From: Thiotrichales bacterium
GTDB lineage: Bacteria; Pseudomonadota; Gammaproteobacteria; JAAZVR01
NCBI GenBank assembly: GCA_018623305.1
Contig: JAAZVR010000073.1
Coordinates: 1-5,796 of the forward strand
Direction: 5' to 3'
DNA: 5,796 nt
This document shows, piece by piece, positions 1 to 5,796 of the stretch. How positions within the stretch are numbered: position 1 is the first letter of the stretch; each line of letters begins with the position of its first letter. The position numbers and the translations under genes were made by a program. Under the pieces are notes generated by a model that was not told the origin of the DNA, made no database searches, and saw only the letters and a list, made by a program, of their open reading frames with translations.

Positions 1-467
1 AAATAGCTATACATCAACAAAAGCGTCGATATCATCAAAAAGATCAACAAAGCATCCGCTGTGGCCGCTTTGAAAATCAGCAAGAAATTAAACGAAAACG
101 CCATCATTGCAGCTGCCAACAACGCCATTTTCTCCGTAGTCTGACGATGCATAAACATAAACATCACCAATACAGAGCCGACCCCAGCTAAAGCACTTGG
201 AAGGCGCAAGGCAAACTCGCTTAACCCAAACAGCGAAACACTCAAGGCCTGCAACCAATAAATCAAAATTGGCTTATCGTAGCGCGGTTCGCCATTCAGG
301 TAAGTTGAAATCCAATCGCCTGAAATCAACATTTCACGCGTGGCTTCAGTAAATGCACCTTCATCCAAATCAATCAAAGGCACCGCACCTAAGTTGTAGA
401 AAAAACCGACCAACACCATGCCGAACAAAGCCGTCCAAGTCTGCCATTGAAGCGATTGTTTATTCAT
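1..467 (-). CDS. ArnT-like GT-C membrane glycosyltransferase, N-terminal part (runs off left edge)
   Basis: I translated this by hand; the frame stays open for 155 codons to the window edge, so the C-terminus is missing. It starts at an ATG (465-467) with a good AAGGAA SD at 473-478 that overlaps the stop of the upstream gene; the gap between the two genes is 9 bases. Visible features are a first membrane segment at about residues 12-31, then the loop DLDEGAFTEATREM with the acidic pair D35-E36 expected of GT-C enzymes, RYDKP (62-66), RLPSAL (88-93) and further hydrophobic stretches at about 94-107 and 116-155. This is the N-terminal pattern of GT39/GT83 enzymes such as ArnT, which move a sugar from a polyprenyl-phosphate donor to a periplasmic acceptor. 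It is a paralogue of the gene just upstream. The acceptor (lipid A, core, glycan or protein) cannot be told. Confidence 0.85.
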   Translation of the reverse strand, partial: MNKQSLQWQTWTALFGMVLVGFFYNLGAVPLIDLDEGAFTEATREMLISGDWISTYLNGEPRYDKPILIYWLQALSVSLFGLSEFALRLPSALAGVGSVLVMFMFMHRQTTEKMALLAAAMMAFSFNFLLIFKAATADALLIFLMISTLLLMYSY

Positions 468-476
468 TTTAATTCC

Positions 477-1925
477 TTAATAACGAGTAATTTCAGGCCA
501 CGCTGTGCCTTGGTAGTTTTGACAAATAGACACATAAAAAGTGCGCAGTTGGGCACCGACATCATCTCTACTTTCATATGTATTCAACAAACGGCACGAT
601 GCAAAGGCGGACTCCACCTGTGACGAAAGGCCTTCTGACGTTCGAATATAGATAAAGTCCTTACCGAGTTCTTCAGTCCAATTAACCCAAAGATCAAATT
701 GACTGTATCGACGCCCCGAAGTTGCCACAACAAATATTTTAGGTGTCGGTTGCCAATAAAAACCAACCACAGAACCGATGACATAATCATCAACCATAAT
801 GCCGCTGTACGAAACTTTAGCATCTGCTTGAATCTGAGAAATAGAACTTTCCCAACCCTTCATTTTTTTGAGTGGATTCCGATCGCCTGCAAAACCAAAA
901 TGCTGAGCCTGCAATGCAAAAGCACTCAACACGACCGACAACAACATTCCGACTTTCATCCAATTTTTTATCGTTTTAGACGTATAGACCAACTGCCCAG
1001 ATAACCATAAAATCAACGCGACATAAATCGGCGCCGACCAATTCATTTGCAAATCATTAGTAAAACTTTTCTGCACAAAAAACAAAAACCAAGCCAAGAA
1101 TAAACCCAACAACCATTTATTCTTTTGTGCAGGCACCTTAAACATCAACACTATGGCAAGCATAAACACCAACGGCGAAACGACAATCCACTGACTGCCT
1201 AAATATTCAGCCACATGATTCCAATCAAAGCCAGAAATCCCAACATGCCCTTGCTCATGTTTGAGCATCATCCAATCATGCGTAGCGTTCCAATAAAGCA
1301 AAGGCGCCATACACACAAGCATAACAGCTATACCGCCCCACACGTGACGATTCAAAATATGATGACGATGCTGTTTGGACAGCATCACCCAAATCCCTAC
1401 AAAAGCAGGCAAAAGCCCCATACTGAGTTTAGTCAAAGCCCCAATTCCGACACTGAGACCTAAACCATACCATGCTTTATTCGACTGCTCATACAAAGCC
1501 AAGTAGACAAACCAAAGCCCGAGCGTCCAAAAGAAAATCAGAAAAATATCGGTCGTAACTACAAGACCTAAATAAAAATACAAAGGCGTTGTAAGCGCCA
1601 AAGCTAAAGCCCATCGCCCTGCAGCTGGATTCCATATTCGACTGGCAAAGACATACATCAACATCAGCCACAGCGAGTGTAAAATCCAAGCAGGTAAACG
1701 CGCCTGCCATTCACCATAGCCAAAAACACTCGAAACTAAAGCATGAGACCAAGCCAGCAAAGGCCCTTTTGAATAATAAGACCAATCGAGTTGAATTGAC
1801 CAAACCCAATATTGAGCTTCGTCAAAATGCAAATCCAATCCTGCCCAATTCACCGCAATCGGGTGAACAGCGAGCAAAATTAGAAAAAGAAATAAACCTT
1901 GAACAGGCTTAACGTTTCCAGTCAT
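477..1925 (-). CDS. ArnT-like GT-C membrane glycosyltransferase (GT39/GT83 family)
   Basis: This gene encodes an integral inner-membrane protein of about 482 residues with many hydrophobic helices up to about residue 345, then a soluble, probably periplasmic tail of about 140 residues. Near the N-terminus the loop DLHFDEAQYW carries the acidic pair D36-E37 of GT-C catalytic loops, followed by YYSKGPLLAW and ARLPAW, a pattern shared with ArnT and other polyprenyl-phosphate-sugar transferases. NWSAP at about 296-300 is another conserved-looking loop. It would use a lipid-linked sugar, plausibly made by the GT2 enzyme directly upstream, to modify a periplasmic acceptor. The start is ambiguous: a GTG (1926-1928) is followed directly by an ATG (1923-1925). 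I prefer the ATG; neither has a clear SD. The gene overlaps the GT2 end by 17 bases (20 with GTG), suggesting translational coupling. Family placement is firm; donor and acceptor are unknown. Confidence 0.88.
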   Translation of the reverse strand: MTGNVKPVQGLFLFLILLAVHPIAVNWAGLDLHFDEAQYWVWSIQLDWSYYSKGPLLAWSHALVSSVFGYGEWQARLPAWILHSLWLMLMYVFASRIWNPAAGRWALALALTTPLYFYLGLVVTTDIFLIFFWTLGLWFVYLALYEQSNKAWYGLGLSVGIGALTKLSMGLLPAFVGIWVMLSKQHRHHILNRHVWGGIAVMLVCMAPLLYWNATHDWMMLKHEQGHVGISGFDWNHVAEYLGSQWIVVSPLVFMLAIVLMFKVPAQKNKWLLGLFLAWFLFFVQKSFTNDLQMNWSAPIYVALILWLSGQLVYTSKTIKNWMKVGMLLSVVLSAFALQAQHFGFAGDRNPLKKMKGWESSISQIQADAKVSYSGIMVDDYVIGSVVGFYWQPTPKIFVVATSGRRYSQFDLWVNWTEELGKDFIYIRTSEGLSSQVESAFASCRLLNTYESRDDVGAQLRTFYVSICQNYQGTAWPEITRY

Positions 1926-2913
1926 CACCGGATTCGTCAGATTCGTTAACTTGAGAGTGAATCACATAGTGTCGTCGATCAGCCGCTGAATAATAGGTTC
2001 GAGACATCATCTCACCCAACACGCCAGTCATCAGGAACTGAACAGCCATAACAATAAACAAGACAGAAATAATCAGCAATGGACGCGTACCGATATCCTC
2101 GCCCATCAACTTCAAAATGAACAAATATCCTAAACCTGCACCACCTAAAGCACCAAAACCAAGGCCTAACTGACCAAAGAAATGAGCAGGACGAGCACGG
2201 AAGCGCATAAAGAAAAACACCGACAATAAATCTATAATGACACGGAAGGTACGAGAAATACCGTATTTAGATTCGCCAAATTGACGTGCATGGTGTGTAA
2301 CCACTTCCTCTTTAATGCGACTTGGCAAGGTTTCTGTCGCCATCCAAGCAGGAATAAATCGGTGCATTTCACCGAATAACGGTACATTTTTAATCACCTT
2401 CGCTCGGTAGATTTTTAAGCTACAGCCGTAATCGTTCAAAGTCACGCCTGTCATCTTAGCGATTAATCGATTAGCAATTCGCGATGGAATTTTACGTAGC
2501 ACTAAACCGTCTTTGCGGTCTTTACGCCAACCGGCAACCAAATCCAAATCTTCATCCAACAAGCGACGCACCATACGAGGAATATCTTTGGGATCATTCT
2601 GCAAATCACCATCCAAGGTCGCAATCACATCACCACGCGCCGAATCAATACCCGCTTGCATCGCCGCCGTTTGGCCGAAATTACGCTGAAGATTGATGAC
2701 TTTGATATGCGAGCCGTATTGTTCCGCCATCGCCGCTAGACGGTTCGCCGTTTCATCTGAACTGCCGTCATTTGTCACCACCAATTCCCAAGGGTATTCA
2801 TAGCCTTCCAAAGCCTCTTGAACACGTGTCACCATCGGCTCGACGTTATCTTCTTCGTTGTACATTGGAATAACGATGGATAAGGAATGTTTAATTGGCG
2901 TTTCGGCTGACAT
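1909..2913 (-). CDS. ArnC/GtrB/RgtE-like polyprenyl-phosphate glycosyltransferase (GT2)
   Basis: The 334-residue product is a family 2 glycosyltransferase (GT-A fold) with two C-terminal membrane helices, the layout of ArnC, GtrB and dolichyl-phosphate-mannose-synthase relatives. Motifs in order are SIVIPMYNEE (12-21), NDGSSD with D49, QRNFGQ (76-81), the metal-binding DGD at 101-103 followed by LQNDP, DYGCSLKIYR (161-170) and the HARQFGESKY region (208-217), all recognisable from ArnC. The membrane segments are at about 244-268 and 279-300. It would transfer a sugar from a nucleotide donor to undecaprenyl phosphate on the cytoplasmic face, supplying the ArnT-like enzymes downstream. UDP-galacturonate or UDP-glucuronate from the neighbouring genes are candidate donors by context only. 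The ATG start has a modest AAGAG-type SD, and an extended -10 promoter lies about 35 bases upstream. The 3' end overlaps the next gene. The family call is firm; the sugar is inferred. Confidence 0.92.
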   Translation of the reverse strand: MSAETPIKHSLSIVIPMYNEEDNVEPMVTRVQEALEGYEYPWELVVTNDGSSDETANRLAAMAEQYGSHIKVINLQRNFGQTAAMQAGIDSARGDVIATLDGDLQNDPKDIPRMVRRLLDEDLDLVAGWRKDRKDGLVLRKIPSRIANRLIAKMTGVTLNDYGCSLKIYRAKVIKNVPLFGEMHRFIPAWMATETLPSRIKEEVVTHHARQFGESKYGISRTFRVIIDLLSVFFFMRFRARPAHFFGQLGLGFGALGGAGLGYLFILKLMGEDIGTRPLLIISVLFIVMAVQFLMTGVLGEMMSRTYYSAADRRHYVIHSQVNESDESGDDWKR

Positions 2914-2947
2914 GTTGGCTCTTTGGTATTAAGTTTTAATTGGTGAA

Positions 2948-2976
2948 ATTATAGCATTGAAGCGCATTCGAATAGA
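2948..2976 (-). promoter_or_regulatory. Extended -10 promoter for the GT2/ArnT-like genes
   Basis: On the minus strand, 2956-2948 reads TGCTATAAT, a perfect extended -10 (TGn plus TATAAT). Seventeen bases further upstream the -35 position holds TCTATT (2976-2971), a poor match, which extended -10 promoters tolerate. Transcription would begin near 2941, leaving a leader of about 28 bases before the GT2 ATG at 2913. It lies in the only sizeable gap of the window. It would let the three glycosyltransferase genes be expressed separately from the upstream genes. No recognisable operator was seen. Confidence 0.6.
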
Positions 2977-3041
2977 CTCGCAAATATAAAAGAACGCCTC
3001 ATAGACTCAAGCCCTTTCAGGGTACCTTTATAAATCGAATT

Positions 3042-3941
3042 TTATGACTCTTTATGTCGAATAAGAAACGCCAATCCAGCACCAATCAAACTGCTACCCA
3101 ACACCAACAAATGAAGATTAATCGCGCCTGCCAAAATCGCCTTGGTATCGATTTCAAAAGCAAACAAGCCTGCCATCACACCTGCTTCAAACGTCCCAAA
3201 ACCTGCAACACCATGAATCGGCAAAACACTGCTCAAATCACCACCAATCACACCTAGCAAGGCCTGCAATAAAGGTAATTCAACGAAAAAACCCAACACC
3301 CATGCAAAGACCAGTAATTTCACAGCCCAGTTCAACAACGTCCAGAACCAGCTTGAGCATAATTGATACGAATTCGTCGGCAGACCTGCTACCAGTTTGT
3401 GCAATAAACTCGCAATTTTTCCGTCTTTTAACGCCAGTTGGGTTTCAGCTTTTCCAGCGCCCCAATACAACACTATCGGCACACTCAACCACAAAGCAAC
3501 GACCACTAATAAGGCAGGTAACGGCAACCACAAATCACCTAAAGCAATCAACGCGAACAACAACAAAGCATGCAAATCCAACACTCGAAACCATAAAAGC
3601 CCAGGTACAGATCGCTCCATCGAAATATCAAAATACCGCTTCATTAATACAGGAAAAGCCACTTCACCCGTTCGCATCGGTAAAAAATTATTCCAGGCAT
3701 TGTGAATCATCATCAATCGCACCGACATCAAAAATGCCCGTGGTGTTTCTGGTGAAAAATAAAAATACAAACGGGTCGCGCGCAGAGCATAAGTCAACAG
3801 CACCAAAGTCAGAATTCCCGCAACTTGAACAAAAGACAGCTCAAGCCAAGGCGCTAATAACGTTTGCCAACCGACAAAAAAATGAATCGCGGCCAAAACC
3901 GCGATTAAAAGAATCGAAGCCAAGCCCCACTTTTTAAGCAT
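3042..3941 (-). CDS. Flippase-like membrane protein (lysylphosphatidylglycerol synthase TM-region family)
   Basis: With the start chosen here the product is 299 residues and almost wholly hydrophobic, with about seven or eight likely membrane segments (first at about residues 5-24 after MLKKW, last at about 272-293) and a positively charged RHKES end. Two signatures place it in the LPG_synthase_TM/flippase-like family: NNFLPMRTGEVAFP (84-97) and LPIHGVAGFGTFEAG (240-254). In MprF this domain moves modified lipids across the membrane; stand-alone members occur often in glycan and lipid-modification loci with no proven job. The soluble synthase domain of MprF is absent. The ATG at 3939-3941 overlaps the epimerase end by 8 bases. 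The open frame extends 26 codons further up inside the epimerase gene, but MLKKW gives the natural start of the first helix. No clear SD is visible, so translation may depend on coupling. Moving a polyprenyl-phosphate sugar is a plausible but unproven role. Confidence 0.85.
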   Translation of the reverse strand: MLKKWGLASILLIAVLAAIHFFVGWQTLLAPWLELSFVQVAGILTLVLLTYALRATRLYFYFSPETPRAFLMSVRLMMIHNAWNNFLPMRTGEVAFPVLMKRYFDISMERSVPGLLWFRVLDLHALLLFALIALGDLWLPLPALLVVVALWLSVPIVLYWGAGKAETQLALKDGKIASLLHKLVAGLPTNSYQLCSSWFWTLLNWAVKLLVFAWVLGFFVELPLLQALLGVIGGDLSSVLPIHGVAGFGTFEAGVMAGLFAFEIDTKAILAGAINLHLLVLGSSLIGAGLAFLIRHKES

Positions 3942-4929
3942 AGTAAGACTTATACCATTTAACGAATTCGTTGATACCATCCTCGATCGAAGTGCTCGGT
4001 TTAAACCCAGTGTCCGCAATCAAATCATCGACATCCGCATAAGTAATCGGCACATCGCCAGGCTGCATCGGCAATAGATTTTCTTTCGCTTTCACGCCAC
4101 ACGCATCTTCAATCGCGGTGATAAATCGACGTAACGTCACAGGCTGATTATTACCGATGTTATAGACTTTATACGGCGCCTTGGCGTTAGTAATCTCCGA
4201 CTCTTGCGGCTGCGGAATGCGATCCATCACACGCACAACGCCTTCGACAATATCATCAATGTAAGTAAAGTCTCGCTTCATTTCACCGTTGTTAAAGACA
4301 TCAATCGTTTCACCGTTTAAGATTTTTTTCGTAAACGAAAAATAGGCCATATCTGGACGCCCCATCGGACCATAGACGGTAAAGAAACGCAGGCCTGTAG
4401 TTGGAATATCGTACAAATGACTGTAAGTATGCGCCATCAATTCATTCGATTTTTTCGTCGCCGCATACAAACTAATCGGATAATCCACTCGATCATCCGT
4501 GCTAAACGGCTGCTTAGAATTCATGCCATAGACCGAACTCGAACTCGCATACACCAAGTGTTTCACTTTCGTCTGACGACAACCTTCGAGGATATTCACA
4601 AAACCGACCAAGTTCGAATCCACATAGGCGTGAGGGTTTTCGATGGAATAACGAACGCCGGCTTGCGCGCCCAAATTCACCACAATATCAAAAGCATGCT
4701 CTTGAAATAATTGCTCAATACCTAGTCGATCCGCCAAATCCAGCTCGATAAATTGGTAGCCACTGGCATTCTCGTGCGCATGTAAAATCGCCAAACGGTC
4801 ATGCTTTAATTGAGGGTCGTAATAATCATTTAGATTATCAATTCCCACAACATCATCACCTCGACTCAATAACACCTGAGTCAAATAAAACCCAATAAAT
4901 CCCGCGCCACCTGTGACTAAAACCTTCAT
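3934..4929 (-). CDS. UDP-glucuronate 4-epimerase (NAD-dependent SDR epimerase)
   Basis: The 331-residue product is an extended short-chain dehydrogenase/reductase of full normal length. The NAD-binding glycine motif is TGGAGFIG with G7, G10 and G13, and D31 at the end of the second strand would hold the NAD ribose. SSSSVYG (129-135) contains the catalytic serine region and YAATK gives Y155 and K159. The stretch RFFTVYGPMGRPDMAYF (181-197), the LGAQAGVRYS loop (86-95) and KRDFTYIDDIV (218-228) are typical of UDP-glucuronate 4-epimerases (variously called LpsL, CapI or Uge) rather than GalE. It would interconvert UDP-glucuronate and UDP-galacturonate in the cytoplasm. This fits the ugd end just upstream, although hepT/mntA lie between. 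An AAGGTG SD at 4937-4942 is formed by the last two sense codons of hepT. A related 4-epimerase specificity cannot be wholly excluded. Confidence 0.9.
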   Translation of the reverse strand: MKVLVTGGAGFIGFYLTQVLLSRGDDVVGIDNLNDYYDPQLKHDRLAILHAHENASGYQFIELDLADRLGIEQLFQEHAFDIVVNLGAQAGVRYSIENPHAYVDSNLVGFVNILEGCRQTKVKHLVYASSSSVYGMNSKQPFSTDDRVDYPISLYAATKKSNELMAHTYSHLYDIPTTGLRFFTVYGPMGRPDMAYFSFTKKILNGETIDVFNNGEMKRDFTYIDDIVEGVVRVMDRIPQPQESEITNAKAPYKVYNIGNNQPVTLRRFITAIEDACGVKAKENLLPMQPGDVPITYADVDDLIADTGFKPSTSIEDGINEFVKWYKSYYA

Positions 4930-4933
4930 GTAT

Positions 4934-5413
4934 TTACACCTTTATTCTTTTATCAACTTGTGCGATCAATGCGTAGCCAAATTGCTTCAACGTTTCAATA
5001 TTGTTGTATGCAGTCACCAATGCACTTAAAAACAATTCTGAGTCTTCAATATATTCATGCACCATTTGATTTCTAAGTTGACGCAAGGCCAACCATTCTT
5101 GCGCTGACGCCAACCAGCCGTAGGACTCTGCCTTATTCAAATTATCCAAAACAGGAGATTTCGGCTCTTCTAACATCTTCAAAACCGCTGGCAGCATCTT
5201 GTCGCCAACTGTATCCTGCAATCGACAAAATCGACTGGTAAAAGCTTCAAATTTCAAAGCTAACTCAGGATATTTATCAAGAGCCTTAACCTTCGAAAGC
5301 TCTAATGACTCAGCAAAGGCCTCTTTAGCTGCATACTCAACCAAATCAATTTCTTTTTCAATGACTCGTTTTAAAAACATCAGCTTGAGAATATCGCCTT
5401 GATTTAATGACAT
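4934..5413 (-). CDS. hepT: HepT-like HEPN-domain toxin of a type VII HEPN/MNT toxin-antitoxin pair
   Basis: The 159-residue, probably all-helical protein carries a perfect HEPN ribonuclease motif R-x4-H-x-Y: R114, H119 and Y121 within RNQMVHEY. In characterised HepT toxins the Arg and His are needed for RNA cleavage and the motif Tyr is the residue AMPylated by the MntA partner. It is somewhat longer than many HepT proteins, with extra helical sequence before the motif. Its ATG (5411-5413) overlaps the end of mntA by 10 bases and has a TGGAG SD at 5421-5425 with 7-base spacing. Its end is only 4 bases before the epimerase start, so it is embedded in the sugar operon. The pairing with an adjacent nucleotidyltransferase makes the family call strong. 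Toxicity in this host, and whether it acts as an RNase, are inferred. Confidence 0.85.
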   Translation of the reverse strand: MSLNQGDILKLMFLKRVIEKEIDLVEYAAKEAFAESLELSKVKALDKYPELALKFEAFTSRFCRLQDTVGDKMLPAVLKMLEEPKSPVLDNLNKAESYGWLASAQEWLALRQLRNQMVHEYIEDSELFLSALVTAYNNIETLKQFGYALIAQVDKRIKV

Positions 5414-5709
5414 AAAGGAACTCCAGACTTTTCAGCAACTTGATGAATAGGGTGACTGGATAAATTAGGCGCTTTCAATAAAACATCAATTTTCTGCTCG
5501 CCAAGCTGAAGCATCAAACTTGATTGTATTTGAGCAATCACCCAAGCTGGATTATCCACTGGATGCGATGTTTCGATTAACAAATCAATATCACCGCCCA
5601 ACTTTGAATCATCCACACGCGAACCGAACAACTTAACATCCACATCACTGCCCAAAATTTGAGAAATCTGGCTGTAAATTAATTGTTGTTGCTGTTCAGT
5701 CAAACGCAT
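5404..5709 (-). CDS. mntA: MntA-like minimal nucleotidyltransferase antitoxin
   Basis: The 101-residue protein has the size and motifs of a minimal nucleotidyltransferase of the DNA polymerase beta superfamily. The active site is GSRVDDSKLGGDIDLLIE, with G29-S30 and the metal-binding pair D40 and D42; the third carboxylate is probably D75 in KIDVLL. GS and the first Asp are separated by nine residues, one fewer than the GS-x10-D-x-D form described for the Shewanella oneidensis MntA. In that system the enzyme neutralises HepT by adding AMP to its motif tyrosine. The ATG at 5707-5709 is 3 bases after the ugd stop and has an AAGGA SD (5717-5721), so it depends at least partly on transcription coming from ugd. 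The last codons overlap the hepT start. All catalytic residues look intact. The family is clear; the antitoxin role follows from the hepT partner. Confidence 0.87.
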   Translation of the reverse strand: MRLTEQQQQLIYSQISQILGSDVDVKLFGSRVDDSKLGGDIDLLIETSHPVDNPAWVIAQIQSSLMLQLGEQKIDVLLKAPNLSSHPIHQVAEKSGVPLCH

Positions 5710-5712
5710 GAT

Positions 5713-5796
5713 TTAATCCTTACCAAACAAATCGCGTGTGTAGATTTTGTCTGCCACATCTTCAATATCATCCGTCACTCGGTTGGCAACAATGAC
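5713..5796 (-). CDS. ugd: UDP-glucose 6-dehydrogenase, C-terminal end only
   Basis: Only the last 27 codons and the TAA stop (5713-5715) are present; the gene enters from the right edge. The translated end includes VIVANRVTDDIEDVADKIY followed by TRDLFGKD, which closely resembles the C-terminal tail of short-form (E. coli-like) UDP-glucose 6-dehydrogenases, where a Tyr-Thr/Ser-Arg-Asp-Leu/Ile-Phe-Gly ending is common. The enzyme oxidises UDP-glucose to UDP-glucuronate with NAD. This would supply the substrate of the epimerase at 3934-4929. The following nucleotidyltransferase gene starts 3 bases after the stop, implying one transcript. Because so little is present, a related nucleotide-sugar dehydrogenase remains possible. 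Confidence 0.75.
   Translation of the reverse strand, partial: VIVANRVTDDIEDVADKIYTRDLFGKD

Noticed and set aside
699..1004. Plus-strand open frame of about 100 codons
   Set aside because: It is antisense to the ArnT-like gene, with no recognisable domain or start signal; the minus-strand gene has clear family motifs across this stretch.
2954..3003. Possible 17-codon leader peptide in the gap before GT2 (minus-strand ATG at 3003)
   Set aside because: It has no convincing SD, no repeated codons suggestive of attenuation, and ends within the -10 promoter element, so it is most likely chance.
3012..3022. Small inverted repeat CCCT-TTC-AGGG after the flippase-like gene, considered as a terminator
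   Set aside because: The stem is only 4 base pairs and neither strand has a T-run directly after it.
3302..3937. Plus-strand open frame of 211 codons
   Set aside because: It lies wholly antisense to the flippase-like gene, its product is rich in Thr, Asn, Lys, Ser and Gln with no family look, and no SD or promoter was seen. It is explained by codon bias of the hydrophobic gene opposite.
3942..4019. Longer N-terminus for the flippase-like protein, starting inside the epimerase gene
   Set aside because: The extra 26 residues are polar and out of keeping with the family, and they would overlap the epimerase by 86 bases. The ATG at 3939-3941 gives a positive-inside first helix and a short coupling overlap.
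4937..4990. Possible promoter in the 3' end of hepT for the epimerase
   Set aside because: A TTGATC-like -35 has no good -10 at proper spacing, and the tight gene spacing makes co-transcription from upstream more likely.

Overview
The window is a stretch of bacterial chromosome in which every supported gene lies on the minus strand, so it reads biologically from right (5796) to left (1). It is a cell-surface glycan or LPS-modification locus. The protein families, the moderately AT-rich coding sequence and the ordinary Shine-Dalgarno (SD) sites suggest a gammaproteobacterium, possibly a marine or sulfur-oxidising type. That placement is a guess from general protein look, with no rRNA or marker gene to confirm it.

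Right part (5796 to 3934). The window opens with the last 27 codons of a UDP-glucose 6-dehydrogenase (ugd). Three bases later comes a small two-gene module: a minimal nucleotidyltransferase (MntA type) overlapping a HEPN-domain protein with a perfect R-x4-H-x-Y motif (HepT type). This is the layout of a type VII HEPN/MNT toxin-antitoxin pair. Four bases after hepT begins a UDP-glucuronate 4-epimerase. Ugd makes UDP-glucuronate and the epimerase would turn it into UDP-galacturonate, so the toxin-antitoxin pair sits between two consecutive steps of one pathway.

Middle part (3941 to 2914). A multi-pass membrane protein of the lysylphosphatidylglycerol-synthase transmembrane (flippase-like) family overlaps the epimerase end by 8 bases. 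A 128-base gap follows, with a consensus extended -10 promoter facing the next gene.

Left part (2913 to 1). An ArnC/GtrB/RgtE-like family 2 glycosyltransferase, which would load a sugar onto a polyprenyl phosphate, overlaps the first of two tandem ArnT-like GT-C (GT39/GT83) membrane glycosyltransferases. The second runs off the left edge.

Taken together, the genes fit a lipid-linked sugar pathway: sugar nucleotide synthesis (Ugd, epimerase), loading onto the lipid carrier (GT2), possible flipping (flippase-like protein), and periplasmic transfer to lipid A, core or another acceptor (two ArnT-like enzymes). The closest described parallel I can name is the rhizobial LpsL/RgtE/RgtA-D galacturonic acid system. 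The parallel is inferred from gene content, and the sugar actually transferred cannot be read from the sequence. I saw no tRNA, rRNA, CRISPR, insertion sequence or convincing terminator. No gap between genes exceeds 128 bases.
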